Assembly: GCA_947378615.1 (NCBI GenBank)
Contig: CANCKV010000012.1
Span: 1 to 16,729 of the forward strand
Source: Chitinophagaceae bacterium
GTDB lineage: Bacteria; Bacteroidota; Bacteroidia; Chitinophagales; Chitinophagaceae
DNA: 16,729 nucleotides
Direction: 5' to 3'
The translations under genes were made by a program, and so were the position numbers. The notes under the pieces were generated by a model. It saw only the letters and a list, made by a program, of their open reading frames with translations, made no database searches and was not told the origin of the DNA. Below, one piece after another: positions 8,612-16,011 of this stretch. Each line of letters begins with the position of its first letter. The stretch's first letter is position 1.

Positions 8612-9499
8612 ATGAGAAATAGTTTAATTATTTTGGTTATCATATTAGCGGTTATTTCCTGTACTAAAAAGGATGTAAGCCCTGTCTCATTTAATGTGAC
8701 ATCTGATTCTGTTAATTTTAACGTAGGAGATACTGTTAATTTTTCGTTAAGCGGGAATCCCGATTATATCCTATTCTATTCAGGTGAAAATGGCCATAAC
8801 TATGCTTATAGAAACAGGGATAGTGGGACTGGGACTCCCTTACTCAATTTTTTAAGCCAAGAAAAATTTGGCAATCACAAGAATACTTTGCATCTATTGG
8901 TTTCTACAGATTTTAATGGCAGTTTATATGATACTACCGAAGTTAGAAATGCAACTTGGATTGATATTACAAATAGGGCGAAATTAGATAGTACATCCAT
9001 TTTGACACCTTCTGGGAGTATTAATTTGAGTGATTTTCAAAACTATAGTACACCTATTTATGTAGCATTCAAATTTGCTGATCAACAGGATGGGATTAAT
9101 GCACAGCGAACTTGGAATATTACAAATTTGACTTTAGCAAATTATTTGCCTGATGGTTCAAGTTTTACAGTATTGGACATAGCAAATAGTCTTTGGTTGA
9201 GTGCAAGTTTTTTAACTCCCTACGTAAATTGGATTCAATCAACAACTGCATTAACATTTAATGGTGGAACTAAAACAGCACTTTCAAATGAGGCATGGTT
9301 TGTATCACAACCTGTTAACCTAAGTAAAGTGATTCCAGATGTTGGAGTACCCATTAAAAAGATGACTGACCCCGTTTTAAAAAGCTTTTATCATATTTAT
9401 AATAAGCCAGGTAATTACACGGTAGTATTTGATGTAACAAACGCAAATGCAAATAGTAGTACTGTCGCTTCAAGATCAATAAATATCACTGTTCATTAA
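8612..9499 (+). CDS. DUF5017-like surface lipoprotein in SusE position (putative surface glycan-binding protein)
   Basis: A 295-residue lipoprotein with lipobox VISC (Cys17) followed by TKKD. The N-terminal part (about 23-75) has VGDTVNFSLSGNPDYI, FYSGENG and YAYRNRD, which fit the DUF5017 family found beside SusCD pairs. The middle section is beta-rich (WIDITNRAKLDS; IYVAFKFADQQDG). The end (YHIYNKPGNYTVVFDVTNAN onward) looks like a PKD/Ig-type beta-sandwich. Proteins at this position usually bind the PUL glycan on the cell surface. A TTG codon at 8573 would extend the frame, but ATG 8612 gives an ideal lipoprotein signal and clears the repeat patch. The binding role is inferred from position and lipid anchor; no catalytic motif is seen. 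Confidence 0.85.
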   Translation: MRNSLIILVIILAVISCTKKDVSPVSFNVTSDSVNFNVGDTVNFSLSGNPDYILFYSGENGHNYAYRNRDSGTGTPLLNFLSQEKFGNHKNTLHLLVSTDFNGSLYDTTEVRNATWIDITNRAKLDSTSILTPSGSINLSDFQNYSTPIYVAFKFADQQDGINAQRTWNITNLTLANYLPDGSSFTVLDIANSLWLSASFLTPYVNWIQSTTALTFNGGTKTALSNEAWFVSQPVNLSKVIPDVGVPIKKMTDPVLKSFYHIYNKPGNYTVVFDVTNANANSSTVASRSINITVH

Positions 9500-9513
9500 T
9501 TATAAAAATATAA

Positions 9514-10890
9514 ATGATTGCTATGGTTAAATTTCTACATTATTTAAAAAGTTTATGGGTTGGTGGTGAAAAAAAAGTAACAAAGTCAAATACTATAGTT
9601 ACAGCCGCTAGAATTGCTCCTTCTTTAACTGTTGCTTCCAAAAGGAAGGATATCGTTATGAATGTCGTTCAAACGTCTAGCAAAGGGGCCGCCTGTTTGC
9701 TTTTGATGCTTATAAGTCCGAAGGTGAATGCACAATTGACTAAAAAAGCCTTTAGTAATGCACAGCAGCAATGCAAGAATATGTTATTGGTCACAAAAAA
9801 TCCTGCACAGCCTCCTCGAACCACAAGGCCTGACGGGACATTGGCATTCTCCCCCGACATCTATGATTGGACAAGTGGATTCTTTGCAGGTAGTTTATGG
9901 TACACTTATGAAGCTACAAAGGATCAAAACCTGAAAGCAGAAGCTGTACGATATACAGAAGCCCTTGATTCTCTTCAATATTTCACCGGACATCATGATA
10001 TTGGATTCATGCTTTATTGTAGTTATGGTAATGGCTACCGCATCACACAAAACGAAAAATATAAGGACGTTTTAGTTCAGGGAGCCAAATCTTTATGTAC
10101 TAGATTCAATCCAATCACAGGTTGTATCAAGAGTTGGAATCAGCGATTGTCATGGGATGGAAAAACAATGTGGCGTTTCCCAGTTATCATCGATAATATG
10201 ATGAATTTGGATTTGTTATTCTTTGCTTCAAGGGTGACAGGGGATACCACTTTTAAGCATATCGCTATTACGCATGCCTTGACGACTATGAAAAATCATA
10301 TCCGTCCCGACTATAGCACCTATCATGTGGTAGATTATGATACTAAAACAGGTAAGGTTCTGCATCAGGAAACTTGTCAAGGATATGCTAATAATTCGAC
10401 TTGGGCAAGGGGACAGGCATGGAGTATTTATGGTTTTACATCTGTCTTTAGGGAAACAGGGGATAAGCAATTTTTAGAAACGGCACAACATCTTGCTGAC
10501 TTTTATTTGAATAATGCAAGCCTACCGAAAGACAAGATTCCATATTGGGACTTCAATGCAAATCAAACGGGGTATCAGCCACAGTTTAAATATGATGCAT
10601 CTTTATACAAGGAAATTCCTAGGGATGTGGCTGCAGCTGCAGTGGTTGCCTCCGCATTATTTGACCTAAGTAAATTCTCTGGAAAGAAGGGAGAAGGGTA
10701 TAAGAAGGCTGCTATTGAGATTATTAAGTCATTGTCTTCTTCACAATACACTGCGGAAGTGGGTACCAACAATAATTTCATTTTGAAGCATGCTACAGGT
10801 AGTTTACCTCATAATCAGGAAATAGATAAGCCATTGGTTTATGCTGATTACTATTATTTGGAAGCGCTATTAAAATATAATAAGCTGTAA
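9514..10890 (+). CDS. GH88 unsaturated glucuronyl/uronyl hydrolase
   Basis: Hydrates the 4,5-unsaturated uronate at the non-reducing end of lyase products, splitting it off. The (alpha/alpha)6-barrel motifs are present in order: DWTSGFFAGSLW (about 118-129), HHDIGF with the first catalytic Asp candidate (162), IIDNMMNLD with the second (227), STWARGQAW (295-303) and DVAAAAVVASAL. The last gene of the PUL, it matches the products of the PL6 lyase. The start is uncertain. ATG 9514 lies 14 bases after the previous gene, but puts 48 basic residues before a signal peptide that begins at Met49 (MNVVQTSSKGAACLLLMLIS, cut near VNA-Q). ATG 9658 has an AGGAAGGA seven bases upstream and gives a 410-residue protein of usual size, exported to the periplasm. 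The longer frame is given because it stays open throughout; 9658 may be the true start. Confidence 0.93.
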   Translation: MIAMVKFLHYLKSLWVGGEKKVTKSNTIVTAARIAPSLTVASKRKDIVMNVVQTSSKGAACLLLMLISPKVNAQLTKKAFSNAQQQCKNMLLVTKNPAQPPRTTRPDGTLAFSPDIYDWTSGFFAGSLWYTYEATKDQNLKAEAVRYTEALDSLQYFTGHHDIGFMLYCSYGNGYRITQNEKYKDVLVQGAKSLCTRFNPITGCIKSWNQRLSWDGKTMWRFPVIIDNMMNLDLLFFASRVTGDTTFKHIAITHALTTMKNHIRPDYSTYHVVDYDTKTGKVLHQETCQGYANNSTWARGQAWSIYGFTSVFRETGDKQFLETAQHLADFYLNNASLPKDKIPYWDFNANQTGYQPQFKYDASLYKEIPRDVAAAAVVASALFDLSKFSGKKGEGYKKAAIEIIKSLSSSQYTAEVGTNNNFILKHATGSLPHNQEIDKPLVYADYYYLEALLKYNKL

Positions 10891-10919
10891 GATAGGATGC
10901 CGGAAGTAGGATACAGTTT

Positions 10920-10937
10920 CAAGTAACAGGTTACTTG
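10920..10937 (+). terminator. dyad after GH88, possible end of the PUL transcript
   Basis: CAAGTAAC-AG-GTTACTTG is a perfect 8-bp inverted repeat 29 bases after the GH88 stop. In RNA it would form a 7-bp stem with a 4-base loop, followed by only three T, so it is a weak intrinsic terminator. Its GTAAC/GTTAC arms resemble the dyad before SusC but with a 2-base centre, so an operator role is also possible. Confidence 0.35.
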
Positions 10938-10961
10938 TTTAAGGTGTAGGGTTTAAGGTGT
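10937..10961. repeat. short tandem direct repeat in the intergenic spacer
   Basis: GTTTAAGGTGT occurs at 10937-10947 and again at 10951-10961, separated by AGG (a 14-base period). It overlaps the last base of the preceding dyad. It is followed by a 10-bp palindrome TATTGCAATA at 10962-10971. Together with the GAAAATTGAAAACTGAAA run at 11037-11054 it marks a 248-base spacer made mostly of simple AT-rich repeats. Confidence 0.5.
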
Positions 10962-11090
10962 TATTGCAATAGGAATATATTTATTGGATAGTATTTGCTT
11001 ATAAAGTTTTACTTCTTAATCAATTTTGTGTTCCTGAAAATTGAAAACTGAAACCCAAAATATACAACTAATCTTCTTATTCATTTATGA

Positions 11091-11120
11091 TTTGTTTTTA
11101 ACTTGTAAGGAATACTTTTG
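11091..11120 (+). promoter_or_regulatory. Bacteroidota sigma-ABfr-type promoter for the Omp85-like gene
   Basis: TTTG at 11091-11094 and TACTTTTG at 11113-11120 (a full match to TAnnTTTG) are 18 bases apart. Transcription would start near 11126, about 12 bases before ATG 11139. This rules out the TTG at 11118, which lies inside the -7 box, as the gene's start. Confidence 0.65.
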
Positions 11121-11138
11121 CCGCAATTAAAAATTGCT

Positions 11139-12230
11139 ATGTATTTCAAATTAACTATTTTTTTACTTCTCTTTTATATCATTGACGAAAATTGTTTTGC
11201 CCAAACTGTTTCAAGCGATACTATCTCAAATAAGCAATTTTTAATTTTTCCTGTTGTATCTAGATCTATAGAAACAGATTGGTCTTTTGGAGTAGCGACT
11301 TCTGTAACCTTTCATTTGTCCAAAAAAGATACCATATCTAGGACTTCAAATATGCAAGGACTAATTCTATATTCATTGAAAAAACAATTTGTTGCTGCGA
11401 TAAATGGAACTCAATATTTCAACAAGGAACATTTTGTACTCAATGATCAACTATCCTTCAGTACTTTTCCTGATCAATTTTGGGGAATTGGAAGAAACGC
11501 TCCTGATTCTGCAAAAGAAGCTTATACATTCAAGCAATATTACTTACATCTACATCTTATGCGAAGTGTAGGGGGGCATTTTTATCTTGGCTTATTATAT
11601 GAAATGCAAAACCTATTAGAGGTAAAATACAATCCAAATGGCGTATTTAATAAACAGAATGTTACAGGAAAGGATCCATACTTCATTTCAGGTGCAGGAA
11701 TTAGCCTGACTTATGATGACAGAAAAGAAGCTTTTTGGCCTAGTGACGGTACATTTGGTCAAATATATATTAATCATTTTGGAAAATTGTCTGGTTCTGA
11801 TTTCGATTATACAAATTTCGTATTGGATTTAAGAAAATTTAATACGATGTACAAACGGCAGGTATTGGCATTACAACTTTATTACTTTGGAAATCGAGGA
11901 GAAGTTCCCATAAGAAGCCTAGCTTCATTTGGAGGAACAAACAGAATGAGAGGATATTATGACGGTCGTTATAAGGATAAAAATCAGTTTATTTTTCAAG
12001 GTGAATATAGAATTCCATTTAACAATCGATGGGGAATGGTACTATTTAGCAGTGGTGGAGATGTTAGTTCTACATTAAACGATTTTCAGCTATCTCAATT
12101 CAAATACTCTTACGGTGGTGGACTTCGATATGCACTTAATAAAAGCGAAAAATTAAACCTTAGATTAGATTATGGGATTGGTCAAGGAAACAATAGCGGA
12201 TTTTATTTTCAATTGGGAGAAGCATTTTAA
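11139..12230 (+). CDS. POTRA-less Omp85/BamA-like outer-membrane barrel protein
   Basis: A 363-residue protein with a signal peptide (about 1-22, cut near CFA-Q) that goes straight into a barrel with amphipathic beta-strands; no room exists for POTRA domains. The Omp85 family hallmark is GGTNRMRGYYDGRYKD near 265-280, where RGY is the loop-6 motif that folds into the barrel in BamA/TamA. The following FIFQGEYRIPF strand and the C-terminal Phe (LGEAF) also fit. Family members without POTRA domains are known in Bacteroidota, but their role is not established. It has its own promoter, so it is probably not part of the PUL. The spare ORF extension to TTG 11118 is rejected because it overlaps the promoter. 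Family assignment is good, function unknown. Confidence 0.85.
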   Translation: MYFKLTIFLLLFYIIDENCFAQTVSSDTISNKQFLIFPVVSRSIETDWSFGVATSVTFHLSKKDTISRTSNMQGLILYSLKKQFVAAINGTQYFNKEHFVLNDQLSFSTFPDQFWGIGRNAPDSAKEAYTFKQYYLHLHLMRSVGGHFYLGLLYEMQNLLEVKYNPNGVFNKQNVTGKDPYFISGAGISLTYDDRKEAFWPSDGTFGQIYINHFGKLSGSDFDYTNFVLDLRKFNTMYKRQVLALQLYYFGNRGEVPIRSLASFGGTNRMRGYYDGRYKDKNQFIFQGEYRIPFNNRWGMVLFSSGGDVSSTLNDFQLSQFKYSYGGGLRYALNKSEKLNLRLDYGIGQGNNSGFYFQLGEAF

Positions 12231-12232
12231 TC

Positions 12233-12276
12233 AAAACTTGAAAATTATCTACACTTCTTTTCCTAAATCAAGTTTT
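12233..12276. terminator. shared hairpin between convergent genes
   Basis: AAAACTTGA (12233-12241) pairs with TCAAGTTTT (12268-12276), a 9-bp stem with a 26-base AT-rich loop. It lies between the + strand Omp85-like gene (stop at 12230) and the minus-strand DUF2721 gene (stop at 12287). On either strand the 3' arm ends in T residues, so it can serve as a bidirectional terminator, though the stem is weak. Confidence 0.5.
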
Positions 12277-12286
12277 TAAAGGAACA

Positions 12287-12727
12287 TTATCGGTCAAATT
12301 TATTCTTGAAATATTCAAACACCGAAGGGTCTTCGAGTCCTTCCATATCACTGAGTTCAAGTTCAATGGCCTTCATACTTAAGTTTATTTCCAATAGGGA
12401 AAAGCAAAGAGATGTAGCAAAACAAAGCATGCAAAACGCGAATATCCAATTTGCAAAAAGTGTTAGCCCAAGATAGATTAAAAACATAGAAAGGATACAA
12501 CATAAGAACGCTAATACGCCTAGTGTTTGCATGTGTTTAATGAGTTTTATTCGATACCTTATATTTCTAATCTGACCATGAATTATCTCCTTCTTATCAT
12601 TGTTTTCATATAAATCGTGCAGCGTTCTCACCCTAGAACCTAGTGCCAAGAAACGGTTTGTATAGGCTAACATTACCAAACTGATAGCTGGAAAAAGTAG
12701 TGCAGGTGTATTGATGCTAATATCCAT
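12287..12727 (-). CDS. DUF2721-family membrane protein
   Basis: A 146-residue integral membrane protein of unknown function. Three hydrophobic segments are visible at about 9-27, 68-88 and 92-112, with a basic, probably cytoplasmic, loop between the first and second (SRVRTLHDLYENNDKKE, then RNIRYRIKLIKHMQ). The family signatures are LLFPAISLVMLAYTNRFLAL at the start, MQTLGVLAFLCCILSMFLIY in the second span and ELSDMEGLED after the third. The length is normal for the family. It lies downstream of the TonB receptor on the same strand but is separated by that gene's terminator, so it is probably transcribed alone. Confidence 0.85.
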   Translation of the reverse strand: MDISINTPALLFPAISLVMLAYTNRFLALGSRVRTLHDLYENNDKKEIIHGQIRNIRYRIKLIKHMQTLGVLAFLCCILSMFLIYLGLTLFANWIFAFCMLCFATSLCFSLLEINLSMKAIELELSDMEGLEDPSVFEYFKNKFDR

Positions 12728-12807
12728 AACGTAAATTTTTAGTTGCCCTGCAAAGTAAAGTGATAAGACTGATTAAACTAGTTAATTAATTTATTAGAGT
12801 AAAACAT

Positions 12808-12842
12808 AAACCCTATAATGGCTCGAAGCCTTTATAGGGTTT
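12808..12842 (-). terminator. strong hairpin terminator after the TonB-dependent receptor
   Basis: AAACCCTATAA pairs with TTATAGGGTTT over 11 bp, and an inner GGCT/AGCC stem with a CGA loop sits inside one T-T mismatch, making a 35-base hairpin. It starts 47 bases after the minus-strand stop at 12890. On that strand the 3' arm continues as TTTATGTTTT, a fair U-rich tail. Confidence 0.75.
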
Positions 12843-12889
12843 GATATTCAGTGAAAATTGTAAGTACTCATTTATTCGGTATTGCTTTT

Positions 12890-15361
12890 TTAGATAGGAA
12901 TATCTAACTTCAAACTAATATTTCTCCCCATATTATAAATGCCGTCAACTCCCGTTTTAGGATTAGGATATGAATAAAAATATTTCAACCTACTTAAATG
13001 ATCCTGATAGGCTTTGTCAAGCAAATTATTACCCATCACATAGGCGCTGAACAGGGGTTTCTTTTGCTTGTTGGTAAACGTAGCTCCAATTCCAGCATTG
13101 AAAAGTGAATATCCGGGCGTCTTTGTTTCGGTATTATAAGCGGTATATACTTTGTTTTGGGCAGCATATATCTCTGCTTGTATTTTCACAAATCCTTTAA
13201 CCAAATGGAGTTTCTTATTTGTAAAATCAAGGCGAAGTTCAGAAACGCCATGAGTAGGAGAAATTTGTGGTAGATACTTTGTACTATCTCCAACCGACTT
13301 GCCTGATACGCCCTTATTATCACCGAAAACCACAGAAATGCTATTTTCAAAATGGACTGACTTTACAGGATGCAAATTCAAACTACATTCTCCACCATAA
13401 AGTTGCGCCCTAGCAGCCTGAAATTGAAAGGTTTGGTTGCCCTTTGCTAATATCAAATCGCTTCCATCAGGATTTGTGAGCTTTTGATTATAGATATAAT
13501 TGCCAATATTATTATTAAAAATATCAAGGGTAGCAGTAAGCGTTTTTTCTGAAAATATGAATCCGATATCTTCTTGCCAACTGAATTCTGATTTAAATTC
13601 AGGGTTTCCAAGCTGATAGATATTTGTGCCAGGATGAACACCATTTGCTGAAACCTCTGCAATATTAGGTGCACGATACCCTCTTCCAATATTTGCCTTT
13701 ACAGAAAAGTGTTCTGAAAAGTTATAGGTAGCTCCAAGACTTCCAGAAAAGCCAGAGAAAGTCTTTGAATAATACGAAAATATTTTCTGCCCCCCAACAG
13801 TATCACTACCAAATAAAGCCATGCCAAATCCATTTTGAGGATTCACTTTCGAGTAAAGTTCTTCATTTTTGAAAGCTCGAATATCATAACGTATCCCTCC
13901 CGCAACATCTAATTTACCATAAGATTTTTTTGCAGTAATAAATGGACCAATATCGAACTGATGATAATTAGGAATGATAAAATCTGTTCCACTTGTGACA
14001 TTATTTTCTTGTTGCATTCCATTGACACCTGTAGTGATGCTCAGGTTGTTAAATTCCCTAAACGTATATTTGATATCATAAGTAATGGAATGAAGTTGGA
14101 GGTCCAATCCTGGAATAGTATTTAAAACGGGGTGACTAAATTCCTTTCGGGTGCTATTTTGAAACCCTAGATTTAAAATCAAATGATTTCCATCCCCCAC
14201 CAAAAAGTCGTTGCTCCAATAAACCCGAAGATGTTGCACATGTTGATGTAACTTTTCAATCTGATAATTATTCAAATCGTCATTCGAAACAATCTGCCTT
14301 ATTGCATCAGTTTCTGTTATCTGCCTTGTAAACTTGCGTGTTGAACTATCCCTGCTACCATCAGGTATCTCCTGTAAATCATCAAATAGAATAAAATTTA
14401 GGTGGGAAAATCCCCAAGAACGATGAATCCCTACAGAAGCAGTCGCATCAGTTTCACTATATGCTGTTCCAAATACCTTACCATCATATCTGTTTTGATA
14501 ATCAGCCGCTTGTTTATGCGACAGTCGGCCCATCCATTCAATTCCATTAATAGTCTTGCCCAAGAAAACAGATCCGCCAATTTGTTTATTATTTCCTTGA
14601 TAATCCAATACAACATCCCCTATAAATTTTCCTTCTGGGGCGGGTTGAGTGGGTATAATATTGACGACTCCCGCCAATGCATCAGAACCATAGCTCAAAC
14701 TCGCAGGTCCTTTAATAATTTCTACCCTATCTTCACTATACTGATCCACTTCTATTCCATGTTCATCTCCCCATTGTTGCCCTTCTTGACGTACACCATC
14801 ATATAAGGTAAGAATGCGATTGTAACCTAAACCTCTGATAAAGGGTTTTGATACATTCGGACCAGTCGTAACGGCTCGAACTCCCGGAATCCTCACCAAA
14901 CCATCTATTGCATTAGTTGAAAGATTTGTTACTAAAAAATCATGACTGACAGAAACTATTGGAACTGGATTTCTTTTTATCAACGTAGCCTTAGAAACGC
15001 CTGTAACAATCACTTCTCCCTCATCAGAAAAGCTTTCCATAAGTTTACAATTGTAGATAGTGCCAATAGATAGTGTCACATACTTTGAAACAGATTTATA
15101 CCCTACAAGTTTCACTTCTACCAAGTATTTTCCATTTGGCAATCCAGAAAATGCATATTCTCCATTAGAATTAGTAGCGATGCCTTTCTTTAAATCCGTT
15201 ATATAAACAATTACACCATCTAGAGGTCTATCATGTTCGTCGCGAACCCTTCCAGATAAAGTCGCATTTGTATTTTTATTACCATTGTCTGATCTTGTAT
15301 TTTGAGTAAAACCCACCGAAGTAAGTATCAAAGCAATTATAATACAGTAAATTTTATTCAT
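12890..15361 (-). CDS. TonB-dependent outer-membrane receptor (non-SusC; possibly metal or metal-chelate uptake)
   Basis: An 823-residue receptor. It has a signal peptide (about 1-19), a CarboxypepD_reg-like domain (34-105, SGRVRDEHDRPLDGV, NGEYAFSGLPNGKY), a TonB box (GEVIVTG, 115-121) and a plug (about 135-240). The plug holds IRGLGYNRILTLYDGVRQEG, then QQWGDEHGIEVDQ and VEIIKGPASLSYGSDALAG. The barrel includes GRGYRAPNIAEVSANG and ends in a receptor-type strand with NNLLDKAY and ISLKLDIPI. It is far shorter than SusC and has no SusD partner, so it is not a glycan importer of that type. The WGDEHG plug sequence and a His/Cys-rich small protein just upstream suggest metal-related cargo, such as zinc or copper as in the ZnuD/OprC receptor group; this is inference. 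The start is ATG 15361, with an ordinary signal peptide. Confidence 0.9.
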   Translation of the reverse strand: MNKIYCIIIALILTSVGFTQNTRSDNGNKNTNATLSGRVRDEHDRPLDGVIVYITDLKKGIATNSNGEYAFSGLPNGKYLVEVKLVGYKSVSKYVTLSIGTIYNCKLMESFSDEGEVIVTGVSKATLIKRNPVPIVSVSHDFLVTNLSTNAIDGLVRIPGVRAVTTGPNVSKPFIRGLGYNRILTLYDGVRQEGQQWGDEHGIEVDQYSEDRVEIIKGPASLSYGSDALAGVVNIIPTQPAPEGKFIGDVVLDYQGNNKQIGGSVFLGKTINGIEWMGRLSHKQAADYQNRYDGKVFGTAYSETDATASVGIHRSWGFSHLNFILFDDLQEIPDGSRDSSTRKFTRQITETDAIRQIVSNDDLNNYQIEKLHQHVQHLRVYWSNDFLVGDGNHLILNLGFQNSTRKEFSHPVLNTIPGLDLQLHSITYDIKYTFREFNNLSITTGVNGMQQENNVTSGTDFIIPNYHQFDIGPFITAKKSYGKLDVAGGIRYDIRAFKNEELYSKVNPQNGFGMALFGSDTVGGQKIFSYYSKTFSGFSGSLGATYNFSEHFSVKANIGRGYRAPNIAEVSANGVHPGTNIYQLGNPEFKSEFSWQEDIGFIFSEKTLTATLDIFNNNIGNYIYNQKLTNPDGSDLILAKGNQTFQFQAARAQLYGGECSLNLHPVKSVHFENSISVVFGDNKGVSGKSVGDSTKYLPQISPTHGVSELRLDFTNKKLHLVKGFVKIQAEIYAAQNKVYTAYNTETKTPGYSLFNAGIGATFTNKQKKPLFSAYVMGNNLLDKAYQDHLSRLKYFYSYPNPKTGVDGIYNMGRNISLKLDIPI

Positions 15362-15484
15362 TAATTTGTTTTTTCATGGTCTGTGAAAAAAAATAGGTAC
15401 GCCATTGATTGTTTTATCCAATAAGTATTTCGAATTATCTTAAAAACTGTTCAATCTTCGGATATCTTAAAACGCCTAAATGCG

Positions 15485-15534
15485 AAATAGTATAGATAAA
15501 AAAATATTATTGAGATAATATACCTATACTATTT
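15485..15534 (-). promoter_or_regulatory. nested inverted repeat between the small His/Cys protein and the TonB receptor
   Basis: AAATAGTATAG (15485-15495) and CTATACTATTT (15524-15534) form a perfect 11-bp outer stem. Inside it ATATTAT-TGAG-ATAATAT (15504-15521) forms a 7-bp stem with a tetraloop. On the minus strand it begins 16 bases after the stop of the small gene and lies about 124 bases before the receptor start. It has no clear U-tract, so it may be an intercistronic processing or attenuation structure, or a pair of operator half-sites, rather than a plain terminator. Confidence 0.55.
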
Positions 15535-15550
15535 GAATTAAATAGGATGA

Positions 15551-15883
15551 TTAGGCAATTGAGGGTGGTCCCCTTAATTGTAGTATTATTGGGAATAGTG
15601 ATGAAAGAAAAGACTGATAGAATGCCTTCTCTTCCTCTCCCAAAATAATGTTAGGAACAGTGAGACTAATTTGTTCAACCGTATCTAATGGTAAAAAAAA
15701 GTCATCAATACATTCGCAATGAATGGAAGATATTTTTGAGGTTCTAGTTGATTGTTGTTTTGAAAAATTTGCATTGATTGTACTGTTATGGTAATGAGTA
15801 TGAATAATCAAACGTAATGCAGCTTTTTCCAAAAAAAGGAAAAAGAGAAATACTGCAAAAATTTTTCTTATCAAGTCACTCAT
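15551..15883 (-). CDS. small membrane-anchored protein with HxHxH and HCxCxDD motifs
   Basis: A 110-residue protein I cannot name. Residues 5-20 form a hydrophobic segment (IRKIFAVFLFFLFLEKA) that is a signal anchor or signal peptide. Directly after it is a possible metal-binding cluster H28-T-H30-Y-H32, and at 55-61 the motif H-C-E-C-I-D-D. The C-terminal half is plain, with PNIILGEEE and a Pro-rich end. It sits 189 bases upstream of the TonB-dependent receptor on the same strand. His/Cys placement just outside the membrane segment fits a periplasmic metal-handling helper, but that is inference. The frame extends to 15916 (MKRCCIRYIC), but ATG 15883 gives the clean hydrophobic start and lies below a full -7 box at 15914-15921. 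Confidence 0.7.
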   Translation of the reverse strand: MSDLIRKIFAVFLFFLFLEKAALRLIIHTHYHNSTINANFSKQQSTRTSKISSIHCECIDDFFLPLDTVEQISLTVPNIILGEEEKAFYQSFLSSLFPIILQLRGPPSIA

Positions 15884-15913
15884 GTCGCAAATGTATCTAA
15901 TGCAACATCGTTT

Positions 15914-15921
15914 CAAATGTA
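15914..15921 (-). promoter_or_regulatory. -7 promoter element for the small His/Cys gene
   Basis: On the minus strand the site reads TACATTTG, a full match to TAnnTTTG, with a partial -33 box (TTTA) 19 bases upstream. It lies 30 bases before ATG 15883, giving a short leader. A second identical TACATTTG follows at 15888-15895, only 4 bases before the ATG; using it would require a nearly leaderless message. Confidence 0.45.
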
Positions 15922-16011
15922 AAGGCTGTTAAAAAAGGTATAAAGGTAAAAGTCAAATTGCTAGAGATTATTCTTCATTTTTAAATAAAATGTTGAAATT
16001 TAAAAAAATGT

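Noticed and set aside
11118-11138. TTG start for the Omp85-like gene
   Set aside because: The codon lies inside the TACTTTTG -7 box; the message cannot contain it. ATG 11139 gives a normal signal peptide.
14402-14806. 134-codon + strand frame opposite the TonB receptor
   Set aside because: It lies fully antisense to well-conserved plug and barrel sequence of the receptor, has no recognisable domain and no promoter; it is a shadow frame.
15884-15916. Upstream ATG adding 11 residues (MKRCCIRYIC) to the small His/Cys protein
   Set aside because: The added segment overlaps a -7 promoter box and disrupts the signal-like N-terminus; ATG 15883 is better.
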